Of a stretch of DNA of 64,000 nucleotides, positions 1 through 7,992 are shown piece after piece. The notes under the pieces are model-generated. The model was not told the origin of the DNA and did not search any database. It saw nothing but the letters and a program-made list of their open reading frames with translations. Origin of the DNA: DAOSXA01 sp964526835. GTDB taxonomy: Bacteria > Zixibacteria > MSB-5A5 > GN15 > FEB-12. The position numbers and the translations under genes are program-made. Positions within the stretch are counted from its first letter, which is position 1; the number at the start of each line of letters is the position of its first letter. The stretch lies in assembly GCA_964526835.1 (NCBI GenBank), contig CAZGMK010000016.1, forward strand, positions 1 through 64,000, in the 5' to 3' direction.

Positions 1-3000
1 TCCTTCAAAACAATATAACATCATGGCCGCTTACACAAAAATACTTACACGCTCGTATGGGGGTGAAGGGACGTATACGTTCTACTGCCAAAGCGGCACG
101 CTACGAGTGCATGACGTTGCGGCAATGCTGCCCGGCAATTTCAGTGTCTTTGGTTTTGACCCTATGATTGGTGAATTCACCGTTGATCCGGATGGTGCCT
201 TTGTCGAGTCCTACTATACGCTGAATATGCCATATCCCCTCGATAAGGTACTTGAGGCGCTTTACGAGCAGTACGCCGGCGACTTTCCATCTTACCTGAT
301 GGAGTCATCGTTCGGACGGACCTATTCCAGAACAGACGGCGTGAGCACCCATGGGAATATCGGTCCCTTCTCGGCAGATTTCGGGGTGTGGGCGATCAAG
401 GAGGTTCACGTGTACTGGAACGGGGCTGAGCAGATTCTCGGCGGAGGTTTTCTGGTGAAGATTCCAGGTAACTCCGGGGCGGGCAAGCGGGATACTGCTT
501 CCTCCGATGGACAGTTTCACCTTAGTGAGGAGGCAGGGTTGATCCCGGTTGAGATCCGGGATGAAAACGGCAGAGTTGTCGATTCCACCGATTTCCGCGG
601 ATTCATGGAAGAGCTGTCACGAGCAGCATTTCTCAATGGGATTGGGATCGAAATCGAGTTTCTGAATGGCAGGATAAACAAGCTCATTGTCACGCTTACC
701 GGTTCAATACCAATTGGACACACGGGGCTGAAGATCACTGAAATGAGCGGCGGGTTGGAGGACATCCAGACAAACCTGAAGATCGTGGCCAGCGTTGACA
801 TCGAGACGATGATTCCGGATCTTCCGGTCATAGGACCACCGGTCAAGATCGATGATCTTGGTGTGGCCATCCGTCCCGTTTCTTATCTAAGAGGCGAGGG
901 AACGCTTCAGGTCTGCAGCTATGACCTGGCCGGGGCATATGTGGAGTACATCGGCGAGTCGGGTCGTCATTCGCTCACTGCAGAGGGCTATTACGATCTC
1001 TATGATGTGTTGGTCGGGGATGTGGATCTCTCGATCAGTGGTGACGGGTTCCGTGGCGGTGGCGAAATGACTATCAAGACACCCTCGGATCTGCCCTGGG
1101 GGCTCGGCTGGGCTGAGAACAGGAAGCTCTCATCGGCACAGGCTGATATCAACAATACGATCTTCTCCGCAAGCGGAAAGTACCTCTTCCTTTCGCTGGC
1201 GATGCGAGCAGAATTTGGCAATCCAGATTTTCCGTATTTTCACTACTTCCTGGGCAGAAACTACGATAATCTGCATCAAATCTGGAAAGGGGCCAAGAAC
1301 GGGCGTCAGGTGATCGAGTTCCAGGTGACCGAGAACTGCAGGCAGATCTTTGTAGTGGCAGGAAACGACAGTGAGCTGTTCAGTTTCACGCTGCACAGTC
1401 CTTCCGGAGTTGTTTACGATTCAACCCATGAGCAGTATCTGGAGTTTGACCAGTCGCTGCAGATGCTGCTGGCGGTGGATTACCCGGAACCGGGTGTGTG
1501 GACTTTCGAGACGGAACAAACAGGCGAGATCCAGATGGAGGCCTTCGGTGAGAACCTGCCCCCGGTGATGAAGATCGATCTGCCGTCGCAGGTGCGGACA
1601 AGGTCGACCACGGTATCGCTCAGCTTCAACGATGTGGCTGACACCGTTGACGTGGAGGTCTACTGGGATACAGATCGGCGGGGTTTCGACGGTGAGCTGA
1701 TGGCCGGTTTTAGTGTTGAGAACACCGGCACGGTAGACTTCGACTGGAGTACCGAGTCGCTGCCCAATGGTGAGTATTTCATCTACTGTCGGATTGACGA
1801 TGGTGCCAATGCTCCAACAAAGCAATATGCTCCGGGTTCGATCTGGGTTGACAATTACTCTGACATTCCGGTGCCGCAGAATCCGAGCGTGACGGACGAA
1901 GGGGATTCGGCTCGGGTCGGCTGGGATGAGAACTCGTGGGATGGCATTGGCGGTTCGATGGTGTTCGCTCGGGATGTGTCGACGGGGGATGTGACGACGT
2001 ATACGTTTGCGGATTCCGGAGATGTGTTCATCTATGACCTGCCGACCGGCCGTCGCTACGAGATATCGGCGAGCTTTGTGGATCTTGATTGGAATTTGAG
2101 TCAGCGGAGTGCGGTCGTGACTTTCGATTATCATGGCACGGGCAAGGACAACCGACCGTTCTTCACGATGGACCGTGACGGTTCCTGGTACTTCGTGCTG
2201 GGTGAGGCGAAGGCGTATGAGCTTTCGGCTGATGATTTTGACGGTGACTTTGTCACATTCTCAGGATTCGATCTGCCACCGGGTGTTTCGATAGCCGGTT
2301 CGCAGTTCGAGTGGACTCCGAGCGGTGAAGACGTGGTCGGATATCATCCCTTCTCACTGGCGGCGTCTGACGGCAATGGAGGCTCCGACACGTTGCGCTG
2401 GGGCGCGATTGTGTATCGGCCGGAGCAGGTGGCGGTTGGGGTTAGCTTCAGCTCGCCCAACCTGTATGAGGGCGACAATATGTACGTGATGGTGAACAAC
2501 ATGTGGTCGTCGGATGATCAGGTGCAGGTGGAAGTGCAGAACCTGAGCAACAGCCAGCAGGAGGCCGTTGGCTGTGACCGGGTGGATCAGTTTGGCTATA
2601 CGGGGCGGGTGAGCCTGTCTGCCGGGGGCAAGTCGGAGATTGCGGTGGGTCATGGTGACACGTTGTTGGCAAGCTACAGCTACGGTGGTAATGTGTATGA
2701 GGCATTCTGCCGTTTCGATACGACGATGCAGCCCCGTGATGTGACACCGCCGGAAACAGTAGCGGATTTGCAGTCCGAACGGATTTCGGAGGATACTCTG
2801 GTGTTCCACTGGACGGCTCCGGGTGATGATGGCGATGTGGACCGGGCTCTGTATTATGATCTTCGCTATTCGTATGACAGTATTGACGGCGAGGATGATT
2901 ACCTGACGGCCTATCGGTACACGTCCGGTGTAGGGTATCCCTCGGAGGCAGGAAAGACGGATTCGGCGTATATCCTGATCAGTCAGCTTGAGGACACGTT

Positions 3001-3310
3001 GGACCACGAGCTGGTGTACGTTGCTCTCAAGACCGAGGACGATGCTATGAATCGGAGCGGATTGAGCAATGTGCTTGAAGCCTACACGGGGTGCTGTCTC
3101 ACTCGCGGTGATGTTGACCACGACTTGGAGATTGTTAACATCAGTGATTTGGTCTACCTGGTGGCTTACATGTTCCAGGGCGGCGATGGGCCGCCGTGCC
3201 CAGAGGAGGCTGATGTCGACGGCGATGGCCAGATCATCAACATAAGTGATCTTGTCTATCTGGTAGCCTACATGTTCCAGGGCGGCCCGGCACCGGTGCC
3301 GTGCCCGTAG
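1..3310 (+). CDS. Secreted multidomain protein with C-terminal dockerin-like repeats (5' end probably outside window)
   Basis: The first ATG in view is at 23, but the frame is open to the window edge and no signal peptide or ribosome site is visible, so the gene probably starts upstream. At least 1,095 residues. The N-terminal half is beta-rich and unrecognised. Around residues 715-800 there is a putative Ig-like (He_PIG type) segment with DNGGSDTLRW. Near 915-1015 a fibronectin-III-like domain begins TPPETVADLQ. Residues about 1024-1095 hold two dockerin-like halves, each with a GDVD or DVDG calcium-loop start followed by NISDLVYLVAYMFQGG, and the protein ends PVPCP. Dockerin type I modules bind Ca2+; here they more likely act as a surface-retention or sorting tag, which is inference. 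It lies inside the presumed integrated island next to the recombinase. Confidence 0.75.
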   Translation, partial: PSKQYNIMAAYTKILTRSYGGEGTYTFYCQSGTLRVHDVAAMLPGNFSVFGFDPMIGEFTVDPDGAFVESYYTLNMPYPLDKVLEALYEQYAGDFPSYLMESSFGRTYSRTDGVSTHGNIGPFSADFGVWAIKEVHVYWNGAEQILGGGFLVKIPGNSGAGKRDTASSDGQFHLSEEAGLIPVEIRDENGRVVDSTDFRGFMEELSRAAFLNGIGIEIEFLNGRINKLIVTLTGSIPIGHTGLKITEMSGGLEDIQTNLKIVASVDIETMIPDLPVIGPPVKIDDLGVAIRPVSYLRGEGTLQVCSYDLAGAYVEYIGESGRHSLTAEGYYDLYDVLVGDVDLSISGDGFRGGGEMTIKTPSDLPWGLGWAENRKLSSAQADINNTIFSASGKYLFLSLAMRAEFGNPDFPYFHYFLGRNYDNLHQIWKGAKNGRQVIEFQVTENCRQIFVVAGNDSELFSFTLHSPSGVVYDSTHEQYLEFDQSLQMLLAVDYPEPGVWTFETEQTGEIQMEAFGENLPPVMKIDLPSQVRTRSTTVSLSFNDVADTVDVEVYWDTDRRGFDGELMAGFSVENTGTVDFDWSTESLPNGEYFIYCRIDDGANAPTKQYAPGSIWVDNYSDIPVPQNPSVTDEGDSARVGWDENSWDGIGGSMVFARDVSTGDVTTYTFADSGDVFIYDLPTGRRYEISASFVDLDWNLSQRSAVVTFDYHGTGKDNRPFFTMDRDGSWYFVLGEAKAYELSADDFDGDFVTFSGFDLPPGVSIAGSQFEWTPSGEDVVGYHPFSLAASDGNGGSDTLRWGAIVYRPEQVAVGVSFSSPNLYEGDNMYVMVNNMWSSDDQVQVEVQNLSNSQQEAVGCDRVDQFGYTGRVSLSAGGKSEIAVGHGDTLLASYSYGGNVYEAFCRFDTTMQPRDVTPPETVADLQSERISEDTLVFHWTAPGDDGDVDRALYYDLRYSYDSIDGEDDYLTAYRYTSGVGYPSEAGKTDSAYILISQLEDTLDHELVYVALKTEDDAMNRSGLSNVLEAYTGCCLTRGDVDHDLEIVNISDLVYLVAYMFQGGDGPPCPEEADVDGDGQIINISDLVYLVAYMFQGGPAPVPCP

Positions 3311-3329
3311 GCTGACAGTCCCCTTACGG

Positions 3330-3362
3330 ACCGCCGTGGTTTCTATGCTGCGGCGGTTCTTC
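3330..3362 (+). terminator. Possible terminator of the secreted-protein gene
   Basis: Seven-base arms ACCGCCG (3330-3336) and CGGCGGT (3351-3357) lie 20 bases after the stop codon and are followed by TTCTTC. The loop is 14 bases and the T tract is weak, so this is only a moderate call. Confidence 0.4.
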
Positions 3363-3379
3363 AGTTGCGCGGGTACCCG

Positions 3380-4483
3380 CTATCCGTATGGCAGTTTGTT
3401 CACGGCATTCGCCAGATGCTCAGGGGCGAGGTGGGCGTAGATCATAGTTGTCTGGATATCAGAATGGCCCATCAGCTTCTGGACCGTAGGCAGGTCAACA
3501 CCGGACATCACTAAGTGTGAGGCGAAGGTGTGGCGCAGCGTATGCACCTTCGTCAGGTCCGCCAGGCCGGCTTTCGCTGCGATTTTGATCAGCTGCTCGC
3601 GCAGCTTTGTCTTGATCCTGGTACCATCACGGTGCGGAAATACGAAGTCGGACTGCACCCCTGAGTGGTTCTGTTTCTTCAGGTCAGCCAGTAACTCGTA
3701 CAGCGGTTGGTTGATCGGTATCTCTCTCTCCCCCGTCTTCGGCTGCCAGAAGGGTTTGCGACGGATCATGATCTTCCGACGCTTGAAATCGATGTCATCC
3801 CACTCCAGATTCTCAAGCTCAGCCTTACGCATACCAGAGTTTAGAAACGTGAAGTAGATCGGCCTCAGATTTTCAGGACAGGCATCGAGCAGGCGTTGGC
3901 ACTCCTCCCTGGTCAGGAACCGCACCGGCTTGGCGTCGTTGACTTTCAGCTTCCTGACCTGTTTGGTCGGGTTCTCCTTCAGGTAACCCCACTTGATAGC
4001 TACGTTGAGAACGGTTCTGAGGGTCCCGATCTCGAAGTTGATGGTATGGGCCCGGGCGCCCTTGCGGGTGTAGCCACTGACATCGTCCTCTGACTCGACC
4101 GCATCACCGTTGGGGTTCACCCAGGCATCTTTACGGGCCACCTTGTAGCGGTCGATGACCTCGGGAGTGATCTGTGACACCATACCGATGTCGGGATACT
4201 GATCCTTCAGGAAGACGCTGAAGTGATCGATGACAGCTCGGTAGCGGTTGGTGGTAGTCTTCTGGTGGTTGGCGCGGGAGTAGTCCAGGAAGCGTTCCAG
4301 GAAGGTCTCTATGCCGATATCATGCTTGGTGAAGCCGAACTCGTCCCGGGCGATCTTCGCTTCAGCATCGGCCAGGGCCTGTTCAGCGACCCTCTTGGAG
4401 GTACCGACACGACGTCTGACCCGGTGTCCGTGGGCCATGACATCGAGGTACCAGACTCTTCCCCGTTTGTAGATTCTGCCCAT
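3380..4483 (-). CDS. Tyrosine recombinase / phage-type integrase
   Basis: A 367-residue site-specific recombinase. An N-terminal SAM-like/Arm-type binding region (about 1-180) precedes the catalytic domain. The full catalytic set is visible: Arg219 in NSGMRKAEL, His314 and Arg317 in HTLRH, His340 in LMGHSD, and the nucleophile Tyr349 in TTMIYAHL. It would cut and rejoin att sites through a 3'-phosphotyrosine intermediate. It starts 112 bases from the 3' end of a tRNA-Ser, the usual arrangement for an island integrase. Region 4501-4518 just upstream contains the palindrome ACAATATTGT (4505-4514), a possible operator. It appears intact and potentially active. Confidence 0.93.
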   Translation of the reverse strand: MGRIYKRGRVWYLDVMAHGHRVRRRVGTSKRVAEQALADAEAKIARDEFGFTKHDIGIETFLERFLDYSRANHQKTTTNRYRAVIDHFSVFLKDQYPDIGMVSQITPEVIDRYKVARKDAWVNPNGDAVESEDDVSGYTRKGARAHTINFEIGTLRTVLNVAIKWGYLKENPTKQVRKLKVNDAKPVRFLTREECQRLLDACPENLRPIYFTFLNSGMRKAELENLEWDDIDFKRRKIMIRRKPFWQPKTGEREIPINQPLYELLADLKKQNHSGVQSDFVFPHRDGTRIKTKLREQLIKIAAKAGLADLTKVHTLRHTFASHLVMSGVDLPTVQKLMGHSDIQTTMIYAHLAPEHLANAVNKLPYG

Positions 4484-4504
4484 ATTGGGTGTCTTTCTGT
4501 TGAC

Positions 4505-4514
4505 ACAATATTGT
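4505..4514. promoter_or_regulatory. Palindrome upstream of the integrase start
   Basis: The perfect 10-base palindrome ACAATATTGT sits 22 bases upstream of the integrase ATG, within a looser dyad TGTGACAAT/ATTGTGTCA. The position suits a repressor or excisionase operator. The function is inferred only from position. Confidence 0.3.
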
Positions 4515-4594
4515 CACAGCGACCTTACGATTCCAATATAGCAGGTGTTAACTGATTGTCAAGCAGTAAGTTGAAAAATCCGACGGAGTTAAAG

Positions 4595-4684
4595 CGGAGA
4601 GGCAGGGATTCGAACCCTGGATAGGGGTATTTCCCCTATAACGGATTAGCAATCCGCCGCCTTCAGCCTCTCGGCCACCTCTCC
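4595..4684 (-). tRNA. tRNA-Ser(GCT)
   Basis: Ninety bases read on the minus strand. The acceptor stem pairs GGAGAGG (5' end at 4684) with CCTCTCC, followed by discriminator G. The anticodon stem GCGGA/TCCGT encloses the loop TTGCTAA, giving anticodon GCT (reads AGC/AGU). There is a long variable arm (TAGGGG...CCCCTA), as expected of a class II serine tRNA, and a T arm with GGTTCGAATCC. CCA is not encoded. The adjacent recombinase suggests its 3' end served as an attachment site. Confidence 0.97.
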
Positions 4685-4715
4685 GGCTCACAAAACAGAT
4701 TCAATTGTCAGCACA

Positions 4716-4744
4716 AATATAGCCGGCGGTGGCGGGCGGTTCAA
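4716..4744 (-). promoter_or_regulatory. Sigma-70-type promoter of tRNA-Ser
   Basis: On the minus strand, TTGAAC (4739-4744), a 17-base spacer and TATATT (4716-4721) lie about 30 bases before the tRNA 5' end. The spacing and both hexamers fit the vegetative consensus closely. Confidence 0.7.
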
Positions 4745-4754
4745 GGTCTTTTTT

Positions 4755-6197
4755 TCAATGACCTGGAAGGCGGTGTTTTTCCGGATCGAATTTCAACATC
4801 TGGACCTTGTATCCATCCTGCATGAGAACGCAGGCCTGGCGCTCCTCCTCAATCTCCTTGATCAGGACGCCAATGTGTACCTTGACCCCGGGATAAATGG
4901 TCCGCTCAGCGACGACGCGTGCGTCTTTCAGCCGCCTGATTTTGGCTTCGACCTCGGCTTTGCTCTTTTCCAGTTGTTCCAGCGCCGATGGTACGCTCTT
5001 CTGGAATTGCTCCAGTTTGGCCAGAGCTTCCTCCTGCTGCGCGTCGAGCTTGCCCGCCATCTGAAGTTTGTAGAGGCCGTAGAGAGTCTCTTTTACCCGT
5101 TTGAGGTCGGCGTTGACCCGTTCAATCTCATGGGTGGCCTCATGGTAGCGACGCATCAATCCGGCATCATAGGCAACCGTCAACACCGTGGCTGTGGCGG
5201 CGTCGCTGCCGATGACCGAGGCGCGAATCTCCTTGCCGGCGTTGGTTTCACCACCGACTATCTTGCCCTTGCGCCCTTTGACGATAACCCGCTCTTTGGC
5301 CGAAACCTGGCAATTCACCAGTTCTCCGCCGACGATCACGTTTCCTCCCGCCGACAGCTTCTGGTTCTGGGCGTATTTGACGGTGATATCGCCCTCGGCT
5401 GTCATTGATCCCTCGCCGCTGCCGAAGAAACCTCCGCGAACGAGGATGTTCCCGTCCGCCTTGATCTGACAGTCCTCGACGTTGCCATTGACCTCCAAAT
5501 TACCGCCGCACCTGATCTTAAATCCGGCGTCAATCTTGCCGGTTACCTTGAGAGATCCGACCGATTCGATGTTGCCGACCTTGAAGTCGACATTGCCGTC
5601 TATCACGAGTACGTCCTTAACCGACACGATGCCGTGATGGCTTACGACGGCGCCGTCGGCGTTGGCCAGCAGCTCGCACCCGTCTTCGGAGACAATGGTA
5701 TTATCTCCGTCTCGAAACGGAATGTCTTTTCCGCGCGGGGCCGGGATTCGTTCTCCGGTCACGGTCATACCCGGCACACCTTCGGTCGGTGGCGTGCGCC
5801 TGACCAGAACGCTGCCCTTGGTGACGTTCTGGATGAAGTTCATGTTCCGGTAGTCGATTCGGCCATCCTCTCCCTCTACCGGCGAGTGATGTTGCTCGGT
5901 GTCGAACAAGTACTCGAACTGTGCGTCCTGACCGCGCTGCATCGGATCACCGGAGGCGACCGGGATCGGTTCCCCGTAGCGGCGTTCGTCGATGGCTGTC
6001 CGAGCAGCTCCTTCATCGACGCCATGCTTAACTCCGGCTTCGGTGAGGGCCTGGATCACCTCGTCGATCGACAGCGGGGGCTCGGATGGTTCCGGCTTGC
6101 TCAGTATGATGTTGGCCGTCAGCTTGTCTCTGGACAGGCCGATTTTCACCCGGCGTCGAGTGAGTCGTCGGGATTCAGTTGGGGAGTCGGCGACCAT
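4755..6197 (-). CDS. FapA / DUF342 polymer-forming-type protein
   Basis: 480 residues. The N-terminal part (about 1-170) matches the FapA/DUF342 style, with a GVPGMTVTGE segment. Residues about 190-330 form a repetitive beta-helix of short GN(I/L)-type turns such as GNVDFKVGNI, GGNLEVNGNV and DGNILVRGG. A charged coiled coil follows (about 345-425) and then a C-terminal beta segment. In Vibrio the related FapA affects polar flagellar synthesis, which fits its place as the last gene of this flagellar locus. The start is supported by AGGAG six bases upstream of the ATG. It probably acts in the cytoplasm as a scaffold; that role is inference. Confidence 0.85.
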   Translation of the reverse strand: MVADSPTESRRLTRRRVKIGLSRDKLTANIILSKPEPSEPPLSIDEVIQALTEAGVKHGVDEGAARTAIDERRYGEPIPVASGDPMQRGQDAQFEYLFDTEQHHSPVEGEDGRIDYRNMNFIQNVTKGSVLVRRTPPTEGVPGMTVTGERIPAPRGKDIPFRDGDNTIVSEDGCELLANADGAVVSHHGIVSVKDVLVIDGNVDFKVGNIESVGSLKVTGKIDAGFKIRCGGNLEVNGNVEDCQIKADGNILVRGGFFGSGEGSMTAEGDITVKYAQNQKLSAGGNVIVGGELVNCQVSAKERVIVKGRKGKIVGGETNAGKEIRASVIGSDAATATVLTVAYDAGLMRRYHEATHEIERVNADLKRVKETLYGLYKLQMAGKLDAQQEEALAKLEQFQKSVPSALEQLEKSKAEVEAKIRRLKDARVVAERTIYPGVKVHIGVLIKEIEEERQACVLMQDGYKVQMLKFDPEKHRLPGH

Positions 6198-6206
6198 GGG
6201 GCGCTC

Positions 6207-6614
6207 CTAGTCAAGTTTTCGGGCCGTCTGATTGCCGGACGACAGGATTCGCCAGTAAGCGCGCTCCACAACCAGCGAGATCTCGTAACTCTTGAACGGC
6301 TTGGTGACATATTCGTCCGCCCCCAGAAGCAGCGCATCCTTGACCGTATAGGTGTCGCCGTAAGCGGTCATGATGATCACCCCGATATGGGGATACTCCT
6401 TCTTGACGATTCCAAGCAGCTCAAAGCCGTCCATGCGCGGCATCTTCATATCGGATATGACTATGTCGATATGATGCTCCTTAAGATACTCAAGCGCAGC
6501 TACTCCATCTTCCACGGAGTGGATCTTGTAGCCTTCCCGGGCCAGGATCTTCTCGAGGAGACTTCGCATCATCTGTTCGTCATCGACAATTAGTACTGAT
6601 ACTGAGCTTTTCAT
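6207..6614 (-). CDS. CheY-like single-domain response regulator
   Basis: 135 residues, a receiver domain with no output domain. The acidic pair is in VLIVDDE, the phospho-acceptor Asp in VISDMKMPRMDG, the switch Thr in IIMTAYGD and the conserved Lys in VTKPFKS, so the phosphorylation chemistry looks intact. The C-terminus runs past the receiver by about 15 residues. It lies nine bases upstream of the FapA-type gene and downstream of another receiver, so the two are probably cotranscribed. It may signal to the motor or to FapA; the partner is unknown. Confidence 0.9.
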   Translation of the reverse strand: MKSSVSVLIVDDEQMMRSLLEKILAREGYKIHSVEDGVAALEYLKEHHIDIVISDMKMPRMDGFELLGIVKKEYPHIGVIIMTAYGDTYTVKDALLLGADEYVTKPFKSYEISLVVERAYWRILSSGNQTARKLD

Positions 6615-6670
6615 GCCCTTGTGCTCTCTGTGTGCTCGTCGTTCCGAATCAGCTCTGATGGCCCGTTCGG

Positions 6671-7087
6671 CTACTTGTCCAGAGCCGACGTGATTTCGTC
6701 AATGAAGCTCTCGAGGAGCACCGGTTTGTACATTACCTGGCAGGCTCCGCGTACACCGGCTTCAGTAATCAATTCATCAGTTGCATTTCCTGTGATGACC
6801 ATAACGGGCACTCGTGGTGAGGCCTTCTTGATCTCCGACAGAACCTCCAGTCCGGACATCTCGGGCATAATCAGGTCGAGGGTCACCAGATCGTAGTCAT
6901 TCGCCTTGACCTTACTCACCGCGTCATGTCCGTCGTATGCCAATTCAATCTGAAAAGCATCGGTCAATTCACAGAAGTCCCGAAAGACTTCACGGACCCA
7001 CTTCTCGTCGTCAACGATGAGCACCCGGTAGGGTTGGCCGCGGCGGCGAGCCATTTGAGCTATCTTATCTAAGTGTTGTTGTGCCAT
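6671..7087 (-). CDS. CheY-like single-domain response regulator
   Basis: 138 residues. A short basic N-terminus (ARRRGQPYR) leads into the receiver with VLIVDDE, the acceptor Asp in VTLDLIMPEMSG, the Thr in VMVITGN and the Lys in VMYKPVLLES. All catalytic positions are present. GAGG lies five bases before the ATG at 7087. It is the second of three receivers at the distal end of the flagellar operon, which suggests phosphorelay branching or a phosphate sink. Its cognate kinase cannot be assigned from sequence. Confidence 0.9.
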   Translation of the reverse strand: MAQQHLDKIAQMARRRGQPYRVLIVDDEKWVREVFRDFCELTDAFQIELAYDGHDAVSKVKANDYDLVTLDLIMPEMSGLEVLSEIKKASPRVPVMVITGNATDELITEAGVRGACQVMYKPVLLESFIDEITSALDK

Positions 7088-7255
7088 GTATGCCTCATCT
7101 GCGGCCGTTGCTGCCGTTGGACATCTCTTGTTCAGCCCGACGCCGGTGTTGGGAGAAGGATACCGCGTCGGCCAATGGTGTTCTGCGTCCCTACGGATGG
7201 CTTCTGCCGTCTATGCTTTTTATCGTCAACATGGTTCAATTCTGCACATCACTCC

Positions 7256-7630
7256 TCAAAAATCGCTCGAAGCCTGCAGGTCCTCGGCCTGTCCCAGGGC
7301 GGTCATGATCCTGCCGCATTGGTTCAATATGGAACGGAGTTTCATTTCGAGCTGGTCGGAAGTGACATTTCCTGAAGGCACGTCGAAGACCAGCGGCTCG
7401 CGGTTGCGGGCTGCCTGGATGATCCGGCTGACCTCCTGAACCGCTTTGACAGTCCCGTTCACCAATCGTATGAAGTCCGGCTCCAGGCGCGTCAGATGCC
7501 CCGAGTGCGGCTTCGCTTTGGCCAGGTAGATGGCCAGATTGAGAGCCAGGATCTTTACTTCCTCGCTGAGGCCGTCGACCTGTTCTATGATGTCGCCGGC
7601 GGGTCGTGACGGCGGATCGGGCGTTGTCAT
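7256..7630 (-). CDS. Small hypothetical helical protein
   Basis: 124 residues starting at the ATG at 7630, which overlaps the stop codon of the upstream receiver gene as ATGA. This tight coupling argues against the longer open frame that begins at 7711. The protein is predicted helical, with a segment EEVKILALNLAIYLAKAK and a C-terminal GRIMTALGQAEDL. The VKILALNLAI phrase resembles the helical tip of methyl-accepting signalling domains (EI..LALNAAIEAARA), but it is far too short to be a chemoreceptor. It may be a receiver partner or adaptor. The function is unknown. Confidence 0.6.
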   Translation of the reverse strand: MTTPDPPSRPAGDIIEQVDGLSEEVKILALNLAIYLAKAKPHSGHLTRLEPDFIRLVNGTVKAVQEVSRIIQAARNREPLVFDVPSGNVTSDQLEMKLRSILNQCGRIMTALGQAEDLQASSDF

Positions 7631-7992
7631 ACTGTATCCGTCAGCTCGTTGAGCTTGTCGATCAGCGGCTGCATGTTCGAGGATTTCACGAGATAATCGT
7701 CGGCCAGCCAAGATTGAAAATCGTGCCTATATATGTCGTAGGCCGAATTGAGCAGTATGCGGCTGTTTGGGGCGACCTGCCTGAGTTGGTGGAGTACTTG
7801 CAGACCGTCCATTCCGGGCATTTCGATATCCAGTATGATTACATCGTATGAGTTGTCCCTGGCGGCAGTCAGGCCGGCCTCTCCGCCTCCCGCCGTGTCC
7901 ACCTGGAATCCCGAGAGACTCAGTTGCTTCTCATATAGCAGGCGCAGGGCGGCGTCATCGTCGATTACCAGTACTTGCTTAGGCATGGTCAT
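7627..7992 (-). CDS. CheY-like response regulator
   Basis: 121 residues, receiver only. The acidic cluster is in VLVIDDD, the acceptor Asp in IILDIEMPGMDG, Ser replaces Thr in LLNSAYD, and the Lys is in YLVKSSN. It overlaps the 3' end of the kinase-like gene by 14 bases and is translationally coupled to the small protein that follows. Gene order suggests it is the direct partner of the kinase-like protein upstream, although that protein's ATPase domain looks degenerate. Confidence 0.9.
   Translation of the reverse strand: MTMPKQVLVIDDDAALRLLYEKQLSLSGFQVDTAGGGEAGLTAARDNSYDVIILDIEMPGMDGLQVLHQLRQVAPNSRILLNSAYDIYRHDFQSWLADDYLVKSSNMQPLIDKLNELTDTV

Noticed and set aside
7631..7711. Longer N-terminus for the small protein ending at 7256
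   Set aside because: It would overlap the receiver by 85 bases; the ATGA overlap at 7627-7630 is the natural start.
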